The position numbers and the translations under genes are program-made. A DNA stretch of 64,000 nt from Isoetes taiwanensis (Eukaryota > Streptophyta > Lycopodiopsida > Isoetales > Isoetaceae): the NCBI GenBank assembly GCA_021234155.1, contig JAJEKV010000899.1, positions 1-64,000 on the forward strand, written 5' to 3'. This document shows, one piece after another, positions 9,940 to 21,509 of the stretch (position 1 is the stretch's first letter; each line of letters opens with the position of its first letter). The notes beneath the pieces were generated by a model. It did not search any database, had not been told where the DNA came from, and saw only the letters and a list, made by a program, of their open reading frames with translations.

Positions 9940-11740
9940 CCAAGGTAATGTCCAAGAGAAAGAACATATGAAGCTTCAGTGATTCGTAGAGTGGCCTTGT
10001 ATCTTCTGGGTCATTGATTAGGACCGCTTTTGCCATAGCAACCATCATTCATTTATTTTGGGATTATGTCCATTCCAAAATCTCGCCAAATAAGCATTAT
10101 TTTTAGCAAATAAGCTTTTGCTTTTTTTTTTTTTTTTCCATTTACAAACTGTAATGTATGTTGCATACTTGGCTTTTCTTTTGTATTTAACTTAAATAAG
10201 GCAAAAATTGACTTGTTTTCTTTGAAATTAACATCAAGAGATTATATAGCATTACATGAGTAAATATACTTCAAACAATAAATTCTTTATTGACATCACA
10301 AGGAAAATAAACTTTCTTAACAAAATCAAGCAAATATTAGAATAAATAAAACATAAAATATTCCAATCATGTGCTTTTAACCACGTTTTTAACCTTTCTT
10401 CAATCTAGAACCTGCCCTCTTTAAAACAATTGTTAAAAGTGTAGACAAGTTAAATCGCGCTTTTTGGCCGGTTTTACAAGCACAACAAAACCAAGAATGG
10501 CTAAAATTGCTTGTTTTCCTTCCCTTCACAAGCTATAGTCCAATAAACACCCGCTATATACATCAATTTAAAGATAAAAAAATGCACATGCATACTTAAT
10601 CATCAACATATGCATTCAACCACAGAACAAATACATCCAAAATAAAACATGTACATCTACTTACAGATGTAGACTCAATTAGATACATATACAACGGATA
10701 CATAAAACAGATCCTACATGTATCTCAAGTCCAAGCTCAGAATTAAAAGCATCAATAAACAAGCAAATATATGCCTATGTACCCCTGTTTGCAGACGTAC
10801 ACTAAAAGATATACATGTACAAGAACAAGATGCACTAAAAACACATGTAGAACTATGTCGATTACAAAGAATAAATATGAATAAAGACCAATCTAAGATT
10901 AAACAAAATTAAAGTAATGCATACCTTGCCCAGTAGGAAAACCAATTGAATTTGAATGCCCTCATCCTAGATGCAGACTTTTATGCAATTCTGTTTTTTG
11001 TATACGAGATAAGACAAGCAAAAGAGCTACAAGGAGCCAGGAGCACCAAACCAGATTTGCCAAAGCCTTGGCCACAAGACGATATGAACCTAATGAGATG
11101 GATCACCAAGAAAGGACCTCGGTGCGCATCAATAGGTCCTCTGCCATGAAATTCAAAATCTATGAATGCCTTTATTGAACCGCCCATGCAAAATAAGTTT
11201 CTCTTTTGCTTGTTGAATTGAAATTTCATATTTTTGAATGTTTGTAGTTGCTTCCTCGCAAACCAATTTCCAATTTGGTAGAGTGTTGTCCTTTTTGTTC
11301 TACTCATAACCGCCTTTCCAACTTATACTTCCAACACCCATAGCTAACTTGATTTTTAGCAAGATCATTGGCCAATTTGCCAAATTCCAATCTTTGTTTT
11401 CTATTTTTTGGGAAATCGCTACAAATCATCTTCAAGCACATCCTTTCTACCCTCAATCTGGCTGATCGCCTTTAATGCATCCCTCCTTTATGCTTCCAAT
11501 GCTTCTACTTCATTTAATAGGTTAATTTTCTCCTCTGAACCACGCTTAAATAACTAGTTTATTATGTCAAGATCAGATTTAGAATAACCCAAAGCCCTAA
11601 TATTCTGGTGCAATACTATCTCCTGCTTGATGTTTGAGGATTTACCTATTGTGGGCTCCTCTATAATTTTTAAAGTTTTGGCAAGATCCGTGGGGTCTTA
11701 GACACATCCATCAAATCAACAAGGCGTCCTTCTAAGTAAA
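9940..11740. other. AT-rich region; no gene recognised
   Basis: The region contains a T-run (10122-10138) and a cluster of ACATGTA/TACAT motifs (10590-10850). The frame at 10946-11149 plus (containing YEIRQAKELQGARSTKPDLP) reads like protein for about 60 residues but matches nothing I know. The rest is not interpretable. Confidence 0.35.
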
Positions 11741-11787
11741 GAATAGAATAGAATAGAATAGAATAGAATAGAATAGAATAGAATAGA
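11741..11787. repeat. (GAATA)n microsatellite, LINE 3' tail
   Basis: There are about nine perfect copies of the pentamer GAATA. Read on the minus strand it is (ATTCT)n at the 3' end of the LINE fragment beside it. The same tail with related preceding sequence occurs at 13215-13245 on the plus strand, so it is an element tail and not an independent microsatellite. Confidence 0.8.
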
Positions 11788-12370
11788 TTTTTTATAATCC
11801 ATGGAGACCAATTGGCCTATGGTACCCAAACAAAAGAGAGCAAAGAAGCGACATCGCCGGGATTAAAAACCTCGCCAAGGGTTTTCGAGGGAAAACCTTA
11901 GCGCATAAGTATGCCGGTACACCGCATAATTGTATAGGATAGTTCATCCGCCCCTGAGGACACAAATCGAAGTCCGTGCATCCATAACCTCCTAGAGGTA
12001 TGACCCCAACAAGTCCATCGACGTTGATTCAATAACTCATGCAACGGCTTAGCCGTGCATTAGTAATCTGGACATACCGCCCGGATATGGGCAACCGGCA
12101 GACCGAGGGCATGACATTCATCTTCAATGGCACTCGTTGCAACACCGCAAAGCCTTTCCTCCCAGGCTTCCCGAGCCCAACGCCCCGCCTCAATGCGGAT
12201 ACAATATGCACCCGCATGAATGGAAGCTATAAGTCAAGGCTTCTTCATGGGCGATGGGGTACAAGTACCGTGTGGGCCTCTCATGAGCCTAGGATTGACT
12301 TGTCACGATAGTGTGCCGCTTAACGTAAGGCCGAGCATCCGATCCCGTGAAGCTTCAGAAGGAAAGTAGC
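11741..12370 (-). mobile_element. LINE 3' end (C-terminal coding remnant plus tail)
   Basis: On the minus strand the sequence ends in a GTTTTTAATCCCGG...GGTCTCCATGG block followed by the (ATTCT)n tail. The block is shared with the insert at 13090-13248. Upstream, at about 12215-12090, one minus-strand frame reads RIEAGRWAREAWEERLC followed by AIEDECHA. This resembles the terminal cysteine/histidine motif found at the C-terminus of many LINE ORF2 proteins. The frame breaks soon after, so the copy is dead. It may belong to the same lineage as the reverse transcriptase at 6-7.5 kb, but the overlap is too short to prove it. Confidence 0.6.
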
Positions 12371-12569
12371 ATCTAGATACAACTTAAATGCATTGTGATC
12401 CTTCTTTGTTCAGACCAGACGCGATTCCGCTTGCCCGCACACCCCAACGTGAGAACCACCGAGCTTGCTTGTCCTTCCAAAGAAGCTTTGAGGTTGGGGA
12501 CCCATCGCATCGCCAAAGCAAGGTTGGGCAAACGTGGTATCACCCATAGCTTACTCACCTTCATTTCAT

Positions 12570-12860
12570 TTCTTGCAACCAATTTTATACCCTTTTTTAT
12601 GGCAGCAACAATCCCCTTTGTGATTTCAGAGTTTAATATCCTCTTCTTTGAAACTTTTCTTCATTTATACCCCATTTTCGTATGCAACGTTTATAGCCTT
12701 TTCTCGCAACCAACATTCATACCCTTCTTTGTGATTTTATAAACTAAAATCCCCATTTCATACCCATTAAAAAATTTTTGTTTCCATATACAGTTTGTTC
12801 ATACCCATTTCAGCAACAATCCCCTTTTGTATTTTGTATTTTGTATTTTTATGACTTAGG
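12570..12860. repeat. Imperfect short repeats rich in ATACCC(A/T)TTT
   Basis: Phrases such as GCAACAATCCCCTTT, CATACCCATT and GCAACCAA recur several times within 300 bp. They give a loose tandem structure with no coding meaning. Confidence 0.4.
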
Positions 12861-12869
12861 AAGTTGCAT

Positions 12870-13610
12870 CTAGATAAAGATTGAACCAATGTTATAGCAA
12901 AACTAAATTGAGTAATCTGATCAATGCTATTAGAATCCAGATACAACTGTGTGAGAACAAGAAATTTGGCCAACTCAATTGGGATATTTCCTGTTAAATT
13001 GTTAGAAGAAAGAAACAATCCATGAAGAGCACGGCAATTGCTTATCTCAGTTGGAATAAAACTGTTTAGTGCATTGGAGTCAAGATGCAATTAGTATCAT
13101 CATTACTGCAAAGGTTTTTCCCTTGAAAACCTTTCGAGGCAGGGGTTTTTTAATCCTAGTAGTAATGATTGTACTAGCCCATTGTATGGGTCCCATGACC
13201 TATTGGTCTCCGTGGACGTTAAAAAAACTATTCTATTCTATTCTATTCTTTAGGAATGCTACCCCTCAAGTTGTTGTAGCCCAAATGTAGATATATAAGA
13301 GCAGAGCCGCAAGTAAATATATGAGAGCAGAGCTGCGAGTGAACAATTGACTTGGGATATTTCCTGTTTAAGTGTATTATAATCAAGATAAAGTTCTTGG
13401 AGTGCAGAAAATTTACCCAACTCTCTAGGAATGTTTCCATCAATATATTCATGCTCAAAGAATTACCCAACTCTTTAGGCATGTTGCCACTCAATCTATT
13501 TCCACCCGCATTCATGAGCTTAAGGGCAAAAACAATTTCTACTCTTTAGTATTGTCACCGTCAATGCATTCCTTCAAGATCCAAGGAGTTTAATAAAGAT
13601 AATGGGCCAA
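12870..13610 (-). pseudogene. Leucine-rich-repeat receptor-type pseudogene fragment
   Basis: On the minus strand, plant-type extracellular LRRs (LxxLxLxxNxLxGxIPxE) can be read in several frames. They include LNSLDLEGNALT (~13590), NAGGNRLSGNMPKELG (~13510), LIYLHLGYNNLRGSIPKE (~13300), LHGLFLSSNNLTGNIP (~13040) and VLTQLYLDSNSI (~12950). This repeat type forms the ectodomain of LRR receptor kinases and receptor-like proteins at the plasma membrane. Only four or five repeats survive; there is no signal peptide, transmembrane segment or kinase domain. The array has frameshifts, a local decay at 13330-13450, and a LINE 3' end inserted at about 13090-13248. It is a dead fragment. Confidence 0.85.
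13090..13248 (+). mobile_element. 5'-truncated LINE 3' end inserted in the LRR pseudogene
   Basis: Plus-strand sequence GGTCTCCGTGGACG...AAAAAA followed by (CTATT)n is a diverged copy of the 3' end at 11745-11960 (GGTCTCCATGG on the other strand). The upstream parts also match (TTTTTAATCC, GGTTTTCCCT). It interrupts the LRR reading frame between two repeat units. The left boundary is inferred from where LRR coding resumes, and no clear target duplication was found. Confidence 0.65.
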
Positions 13611-15390
13611 AACATGCACTAATAGAACTCTTATATGGTCAGATATTATACTCGCTTTTGCATACATCCGCATTTGCATAATTCGCCTCCCAAAGGCTCC
13701 ATAGAGGTCCGATTATGGGCCGATAGTCATCTCGCCAAGGCTAGAAAGAAGAGCATGCATAAGATCAACTGACCATTTGCCCCGCTTCTCTAATTTGTGG
13801 GAAGTAGTTACATACATAGACTATAGACAAAACAACAATAAACTAATATCGAAAACAATGAGATAAATAAATAAGCAAGACAAGAATGCTCACCGTCGCG
13901 GATATTTATTGGAAATCTCCGATTGAATATCTTGGTTATCTTATTCAAGAAGTCAAAAATATGTGTTTGAATGCAAGATAACAAGAAAACTTTTTAACTT
14001 GTTATTGTACATCGTAGCATTTGCCCCCGTAAAACACAAACAAGCCATCAAAACAAAGCATGCAAGAGAAAATCGATAGTAAAACTAAAAAATGACGGAA
14101 AATAGCCTTCCAAATCCTTCTTTGATGATCCAGGAAAAAATCCAAGATCCTCAGATTGCAACATAGCAAAAGCAAACGCTATGAAAGTTTGTTGGATGAT
14201 CAACAAGGAAAACTCTACATGACACAAAACTACAATCAAACCAAGCTCTTCCATGGCACCAACAGAGAAGAAAGATTTGCAACTAGTTCAACGATGTGCT
14301 TCTCGGCACCGGAACTCCGCCATAGCCTAACAATGTTTTGAAACAGTTTTGCCACATTGAATGAAGTTTTGCCACGTTTTGCCAATTTTGGTATTCATTT
14401 GCAAGAATACATGTTTTGCATTTTCTTTTTTGACACCTCCAATGTAGTAAAAATATCGTCACGCTATGATTCTTCTTTATAGTCAAAATGAAGAAATGGG
14501 AATTTAGTTGTGAAGTTTATTCATTTCTTTTCATCGGATGGAGCCGAGTTCATGGATGCTTAGAGCATGTTCTTGATAAGATGAGAAGGGTACTTTGCAT
14601 CTTGGTGGGTAAAACTTGAGCAAGCATTTTGGATGTAATGCTTATTGTTTGAAGAAGAAGGGGAAATAGTTTTTAATTCCTATAAAGGGTTTTGATGTTT
14701 GACTCGCCATTAAAGCCGCCAAAAGTAGATCAAAAATTGAAGACAAGCAACTACACTTTAAACCATGCGATACAAATGTAAAGTACATTTTAAATCTCAC
14801 GATACAAATCCTCTTTGAACTACAAATCCCCCAGAATTCATAGGTATCCCCATTTTGATGTGTGAACCTCCAAATATAATCTTTATCCTCCTTCCCCTTC
14901 AACCCCTTTTCATGTGAATCCCCATTTTCTTCATTAACATGGAAGTGGCTCTAATGGCCTTGTCCCACCATAAAGATGGATGGGCATAAATAAAACAGGT
15001 TGGATAGAGTAACGAATTGGAAGGATTTTACAGCTACTTGAGATGTCAATGGTTGGATGAAGAAGGTTCATCCCCTATGTGATAGTGGGAACCACACTCT
15101 TGGTAACTAAGTGTCTTGTATGCCCCCGAAACCCTTTGGTGTGTGGAACCTGGATTTGCCCACCCTATAGTACCGCCCTCAGAGAAGACATTGATATTTC
15201 CCTATAGTACTCACATGCAAGGAAGAAGAGCAGTATTCTAATAGTACACTCACCACCCTTGGTCCGATGGGCAAGTAACATATAACTTTCATATACTCAT
15301 CCCATTAAGGGGCTCTTGTATATTTTCTATCTACAATCAAACCATATATAAGTCATTCACTTTGATTCTATTCTTCAAGATTCCATGATG
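13610..15390. other. Intergenic sequence; nothing recognised
   Basis: This is AT-rich sequence without a supported gene, RNA or repeat structure. Short open frames at 14048-14902 lack family features. Confidence 0.4.
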
Positions 15391-15540
15391 CTCCATTGCA
15401 TGCGTGCAATTGTCAAAAAAATTTTTCGGGGAACATTTTTGCATTTTGCAATTTTGCATTCTTGCATTTATTGAGAGGAGCCACGATACGTGACTCCCCT
15501 TTCATCCTACTTTTGCTTCTTCCAAGCTCAGCTATGGCGC

Positions 15541-16036
15541 TTAAGTCCGATGGGCTGCCTTGCTTGCTTTTAAAAGGGCATGTTCAAATATCCATTGTGG
15601 TCTTTTATCATATTGCGATGCGCAGCGGACGAACGCAAGCTCCTCTTCACAATCGATTTCATGCAAATTCTTGAGGAGATAAAGAAGAAATAGAAGATCC
15701 CTGGGATGAAATTTTAGCTTTATGTTAGCTTCTAATCGCAGAATAAATTGCACCAAGGGCTTGAGCCAAGGTAAGACATTTGATTTCTTCGATCAATTTG
15801 TCAATGTCCACGATTCTGATTAAGACCACCGTGAGTAGATTGGCTGCTGCCCCGCATGCTCTTGAAACCCCGTGTTTGTTGGAGGTATGTGTCATCTTTT
15901 CTTTAAGGCTTATTAGTTGCTTTGAATCCAAATTTTTCTGAGGAGACCTAAGACCAGCGATGATGTGAGTTCGATTTTGTTTCTTCAAAAGCCCTTCAAT
16001 CGTAGTTTGCTTCCACCTATAGCGAGCAGGGTGCAA
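15541..16036 (-). pseudogene. Coding-like minus-strand fragment, unrecognised
   Basis: Two overlapping minus-strand frames form a plausible continuous protein if a small indel near 15740 is allowed. The upstream part contains RRWKQTTIEGLLKKQN-like and IDKLIEEIKCLTLAQALGAI segments; the downstream part contains LHEIDCEEELAFVRCASQYD. Residue usage is protein-like, with charged amphipathic helices. I do not recognise the family, and no promoter or splice chain is evident. Confidence 0.3.
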
Positions 16037-16891
16037 AAGTAAAGATGAAAAGTAAAGGAGAAATCGCCGCGTTCCTTTGTAGCCTCAACCTCGACTACGC
16101 CTCGTGGCTCGGCTTCGCGGCCTGCTTCACGAAAGGGCAAACCGTAGACTTTGATTCGGCAGCAGATAATTTGTGGCTATGGGCAATGATGGTGAGCATC
16201 CCCGATTTTGAGGTGCTCACACTTTTGAACAAGGGGAATTTTAGCTTGTTACTCATTCTCTCACTTCTTTCAAAGCCTCCAAATTGAAAAAGTGACTACA
16301 TAGGGCGTTCCATCATCGCCGTTATTAGCCATGTTAAAATCATGCCCATCCTGAAAGTAATTTGATCGCTAACTCATTCATCCCCACACGACGTCATGCC
16401 AAACCGGTAAAAATTAAAAGGCTCAAGATGATTGTGAGCATTACTTTGCATGCGCACTTGAGTATTCCCTTTGATTTCACAAAGTTATATGCCTAGTTCC
16501 TCAAGTTACAAATTGGTATGCAAATGGGCACATTTGACCGATTTTCTAAAAAAAGTGATGAACTCCAAATTATTTGCTCTACTAGTTATCCTTCACCTCT
16601 TACGTGGAAATTCTACCATCCGTGTTTTTGTCACATCTGGTCAAAAATGGTTATATCATGCTCAAACACCGACGTGCTAACATTAACCTATCAGCATAGC
16701 AAAATTTTAAGCTTACAAATTGGCTACCGCGTAAAAGCTGCTTTGTTGAGGGGGGCGGGGATACCGCTTTCGTTGTTTTGATTTACGGCGGATCTTACCG
16801 TTTGTTTTCTGATTTAAGTTGAGAAATGGTGGACTTAATCAAGGCCCTAACTACAATTTGGTGCAGCTAAGCCACAACCCGAGATGCCATC

Positions 16892-17000
16892 GGCTTTTCT
16901 CCCGTGTTAAGATCATTCCCGTGTTATATCACTTTGTGATCCCATGGCTTTTCTCCCGTGTTAAGATCATTCCTGTGTTATATCATCGTGATCCCATGTT
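16892..17000. repeat. Tandem duplication, 54-bp period
   Basis: GGCTTTTCTCCCGTGTTAAG begins at 16892 and again at 16946, followed in both by GATCATTCC(C/T)GTGTTATATCA. The two copies are nearly identical, so the duplication is recent. Confidence 0.85.
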
Positions 17001-17114
17001 GTACTGACCTTGTGGATTTTGCCTAACAAACATGCATGCTATATAGAGCATTATTTTTTCCCCTTTATTCTAGGTAGTCCATTCCGAGCTTCTACATTTT
17101 AAACAAGGCTCTTG

Positions 17115-17210
17115 CAAAATGTTGGTATAAAATTCAAAAGCAAGCAAACAAGGCCTGGGAGGCAAAAATGTTGGTATAAAATTCAAAGCAAGCAAACAGG
17201 CCACCGAGGC
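17115..17210. repeat. Tandem duplication, ~49-bp period
   Basis: AAAATGTTGGTATAAAATTC followed by AAGCAAGCAAACA and an AGGC-containing tail occurs twice in a row with few differences. Confidence 0.8.
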
Positions 17211-17379
17211 AAAGAATAAGATGCAGGATGGATCCGCTTGCCGAGAAAAAAGTGTCGCCAATAGGAAGAACACCAACACTTGCCAAGTGATCGAGAAGAA
17301 GATGCCGCCTTGGGCCACTATTGTTAAAGCGGCAGATGCAAGAGGCCATTTAAACTTTCACCGCACACAACAATCCAAT

Positions 17380-18780
17380 GAGCGTGAGCTTTAACTATTT
17401 GATGATTTTGATGTGGTTGCACTATTGTTGTAATAAAAATACATATTTTCAAATAGAACTTTATATTCTCAGAGTACGGTTATGGTTCATGGTGTATCGA
17501 GATGAAATCGATAATTCTAATTTGCCTTCATTATGTCATAGGAATAATTGCATTTGGACGGTTGTGGCAAGGAGGGACATTTTTTTCCCCACAACTTCGT
17601 TTATATGACTATGCATTTAAATTATAGTTTTTCCTTCAGATTAAGTCCTTTTGGTCATGTAGTATGGGAGCATAGAGGGTTGAATTGGTAACTCTACTCT
17701 CCAATGGGACCATGCTGTCCAAAATAATGAGACTAAGGAGGTTCTCTTTAGTGCATCATCAAATTTGGACAACACCAAGTCTAGTGTGATGAGCTAGTTT
17801 TCCCTCATGTCATAAATTGTGGAGCTCAAAATTCATTGTAAAGTTCTTATCTAAATTTTAGCAAAATTATTTATCGATCAATACGAGAGTTTAGAATTGT
17901 CCAAATCTTAGATACGATTTCAACTTTTGCGGGTTCAAAACTAAGATCCTTTTCGACTTTATACAAAACGTCTTTTGCAAAGATAGGGGACAAAAAAATG
18001 TTCGCGGCGGCCTTGGCGTAAATAAATTTTGTAATATTATACTCCCTACCTCAAAAAAAAAAAAAAAAAAAAAAGTTTTCTCTTAAATATTTGGCTCCAA
18101 GGTTTCATGTAGACAAATAACTTATTTCTCTTTGCTTTTGCTCTCCATAGCCACTCCTCCAATCACCACCATATCGAACCACATGGCGTGATCTTATGCA
18201 GCATATAAGAAATTTTGAAATCTTCGACATAGGTAAACTACCCAGAAGTTTTTGGGCACATCTAGTGTGATGTTTTTTTGGGCGGGGGTTATTTTGAGAC
18301 ACTGGAATTTCTTACCAGCCTTGACGAGCACAAGTATCATCCCACATGTATCATTGCCTCGGACAGTGCCCTGTACAAATTGAATAGACTCGATGTCACC
18401 AAAAAATGGCTTTCATGATACCATGACTCTCGGCGACGCATGTAAAGCGTCCCAAGGGCATGGTCTCAAAGTGCCTAACTCCTAACTACTAACTCATAAC
18501 TAAAGGGTCCAACGAAGCGTGAATAAATCGTATCATCATGTCAAATCATCTTCATAGAGACCTCAGGTAATTGGACGACGGTCCTGCTTCTAGGTCAAGT
18601 CAAGTCAAGTCAAGCACCACAGGACCGGGCTGATAAAGGGGCGCCAATACCCACCAGTTTCTTTTTGGTAAACGCTTGATGATGGTTTAAGCAGGGGCAG
18701 TATATGCCCCAGAATATTCCCCTGTTCAAAATTTGCTTATTCAAATGCGGATACTACGGCGCCTTCAATTCAGCCTCTGT
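17380..18780. other. Intergenic sequence with an A-run and a short pentamer repeat
   Basis: The region contains an A-run of about 23 bases at 18052-18074 and (GTCAA)4 near 18595-18614. I found no target duplication around the A-run, so it is not called a retroposed element. No gene is supported. Confidence 0.4.
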
Positions 18781-19344
18781 CACAGCTCATAGTTAGACCC
18801 CGCTTTTTCTTTCATTTCCTTTCCTCCAAATCCGTCGCCTCCAAATCTTAACGCTTCTGCCATGGATGTTTTTCCGCACTATTTTCAAACCCGGTGGTAA
18901 TGGGTTTTAGCCTTTCCAACGATCCTGCTCTTTTCTCTGTTTCGTCCAGTTGCTTGCCTTAAATTCTTGCACTACTTCATACGATTGCGCCATTTTCATC
19001 GATCCCGTTCTCGATTTTTTTTTGCACCATTTTCAAATTTGGGTCATTCCCAATCCAAATGTCCTGCTCTGTTTTCTGTTTGTTACTGTTTGGCTTCAAA
19101 TCGGCAATTGGGTTCCTCGTTTGGCTGTCTCGTGCATCGTTGAATGCGCTTATCTGATCTAATCCGATTTTTCTGTGCTTATATTATTTGCCTTAACTTT
19201 CTAGCACTGCTTTCAAATAATTCGCAAGCATTTCCAATTCCTTTTGCCCTAAATTCCTTCAGTTTTCAGTTTTCTTCTTACGAAATATGCTCCTGAAATC
19301 CTGGCTATGGCATTCAAACATTTGATTCCAGAGGCAGTCTAATC

Positions 19345-20718
19345 ATGTCTACCAATCCTCGCCCAAGGCGGCAAGCCTTCCGGTGGATCAAACAGCAATT
19401 CGCCAGAGGATCTGCCTTCGATTTAAGCAAATTATCCGAAAAATTACCTCCCATTTTAGAGGCACCGGAGGATTCTCGCATCAGAGGCGAAAGTTTAAGG
19501 CACAGAAAAAGGAGGTCCAAGAGCTTCAGCACCCATATCCGACGAGAGCGGGGAAGAAAAGGTATGCAACGATGAAATTTGTGAAAAATTTTCTTAGAAG
19601 GAAGGGGGGATGGCATGCTAGAAATCCTTTGTCTGTCATAACAAATCTGATAACATGTTTTTCATCAGCCAAAAGGGCTCAGAAACAGAGGAGTGCCATT
19701 CTTTAGAGCTTCATAAACGGCAACAGGCTGCTCTGTCTGATAAACAGGATACCATTGATATGCTTGAATGGCAGCTAGAACAGTTTCAAGCTATGGCTGA
19801 AAAAGGAGCATGAGTTACATGAGTCAGAAGGGTCTGGATTTATAGAACAGAGTCTTTTTTGGTTACCAGAGAAACTCAGCTTGCAGAGACATACTCAGGG
19901 AATTTGACAACAAAGGAAAATATTGGATTTCCTGATCAAAATGCAAGAGAAAGGAAAGGAAATGGTCTGTGCTGTGGCATATCTCAAGAATCAGACGTTT
20001 CTGCATTGCTTTTTGCTGTTTGATATGGCAGTGATCAGAGCCAGACTGTCTGTAAGGTATTTCTGCAATTTATTTTTTGGAAGCAAATGGAGGCATCAGG
20101 GTATTCTCTATGCAGGGTTTTAGCAGAGATGGAATCTGGAAGCACATTCATAAGAAAGGAGCACACAGCATTTATTCTAGACTCAAGGATCAACAAAGCA
20201 TTCTACCATTGTTTGAAAATGAGAGCTTTGATGAAAGTGGCATAACTCAAATATTAGATCCAACACTCAGATGTGCTGTTGCTTCAAGAATACAGAATGA
20301 AGAATTTAAATGTTGGAGATGCTGTAAACAGCAGCCATCCATGTTTTGAGCCTGAATTTCTGAGTTTTGCCAGACCAAAACAAAAAGAAATGTGGTCTCC
20401 AGTTTCCTTTTACTCTGCAATTTAAGGATGTGGAAGAAAGAAATGCATTCACTGCTGCATTTTTTGGATGTGGCAAAGGTGTTTGGCTTCTGCACAGATT
20501 GGCATTTTCCGTTCATCCAAATATTGGTATTCTTAGAGTTGGCAGAGGCATGGAAATTAATCCTTTTGTATGTTGAACCTGTCTGTGTTCCTCAGCATAG
20601 CTGCAGTAGCTGTGGTTCTGCTGCTCCAAAGGTTGAATTCATGGTTATGCCTGGTTTCAGAGCTCACAGAAAGATCATCAAATGTCAGGTTTATCCACAT
20701 GTTGAGTGCAAATTCTAG
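19345..20718 (+). pseudogene. DUF641 / GIL1-like (IRK-interacting-type) pseudogene
   Basis: The C-terminal half carries the signature order of plant DUF641 proteins (GIL1 and IRK-interacting type). The pieces are FEPEFLSFARPKQKEMW (~20350), an FKDVEERNAFTAAF helix followed by GVWLLHRLAFS (~20430-20510), ILRVGRGME (~20535), VEPV (~20575) and KVEFMVMPGF with IKCQVYPHVE before a stop at 20716-20718. Upstream, a coiled-coil-like stretch (LEWQLEQFQAMAEK, ~19770-19805) and a basic N-terminal piece beginning MSTNPRPRRQAF (19345) fit the usual N-terminal layout. GIL1-type proteins act in light control of gravitropism. The pieces lie in different frames: at least four small frameshifts between about 20215 and 20575, plus stops upstream. 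This is therefore a pseudogene, or a poorly assembled gene. The start at 19345 is provisional. Confidence 0.75.
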
Positions 20719-20937
20719 ACCTGTTCATAAACTTTGTTTAAAAAATTTTCTAACTTCCAAATGACACTCTTTCACATGGTTCTATGACCTTTTTTGTTTA
20801 CGTGTCTTTCCAAAGTGTTTTGTTGGATTGGACTATCATTGCATGCAAGGCTCTAATAAGCTCAAACTTTTATTTGATTTTGTAGCATCTAGTTGAACTT
20901 GTGGTTTTATGCCGTACAACTTTCCATAAGGAAAAAA

Positions 20938-21505
20938 AGGGGGAAAATCACCAAAATGCCTACAATTTGTTTTGTTTTGTTTTTTTTTTTCAAATGCCCC
21001 TAACGTTTCTAAATTTACCAAAATGCTCTGGGTGAAACCAAATACAATATATTGATACGCTATACATCATCGAATTCCCCAAAAAAAAAAAAAAAAAAAA
21101 AAAGATTTTTGCGCGAGGTGGAGAAAGAGAAGTTCGTTGAAGCCAACGTCTCCAAACGGCAGCTGCAACAACGTTCTCTCCTTGGGATGTTTCCCCTCTC
21201 TCTGTCAATCTAATTCTTGGCATGCTACTCCTCTAGCTCTACCTCCATGTTTCAAGCACTCACGAATTGTGATTTTTCAAGCATTTCTCCATTGCAATTT
21301 CTTGATTGCCATGCTATTTCCTTAAAGATAGGATAAGCTATTGCCATGCTATCTGTAAGGGAGGGTATTCTGGTAAATACAATTAGTATAAGGGCATTTC
21401 AAATATGTTGGGTGCATTATAGTAAATACATTAAACTATAAGGGCATTTTGGACATTAATTTTGTAGTTGACTCGTATCATAATTGACTCAAGGGCATCT
21501 CCCCT
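20938..21505. mobile_element. Candidate inverted-motif (fold-back or MULE-like) element
   Basis: The left part carries repeated AAAATGCC / AAATGCCCC / AAAATGCTC motifs (20955-21030). The right part carries the inverted form GGGCATTT three times (21390-21500). Between them lies unrelated sequence with an A-run (21080-21102) and a short plus-strand open frame (21137-21325). The arms do not form a single clean terminal inverted repeat and no target duplication was seen, so this is a suggestion only. Confidence 0.3.
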
Positions 21506-21509
21506 AAAT

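Noticed and set aside
18052-18074. A-run as the tail of a retroposed element
   Set aside because: No matching direct repeats were found upstream of the run and no element body is recognisable.
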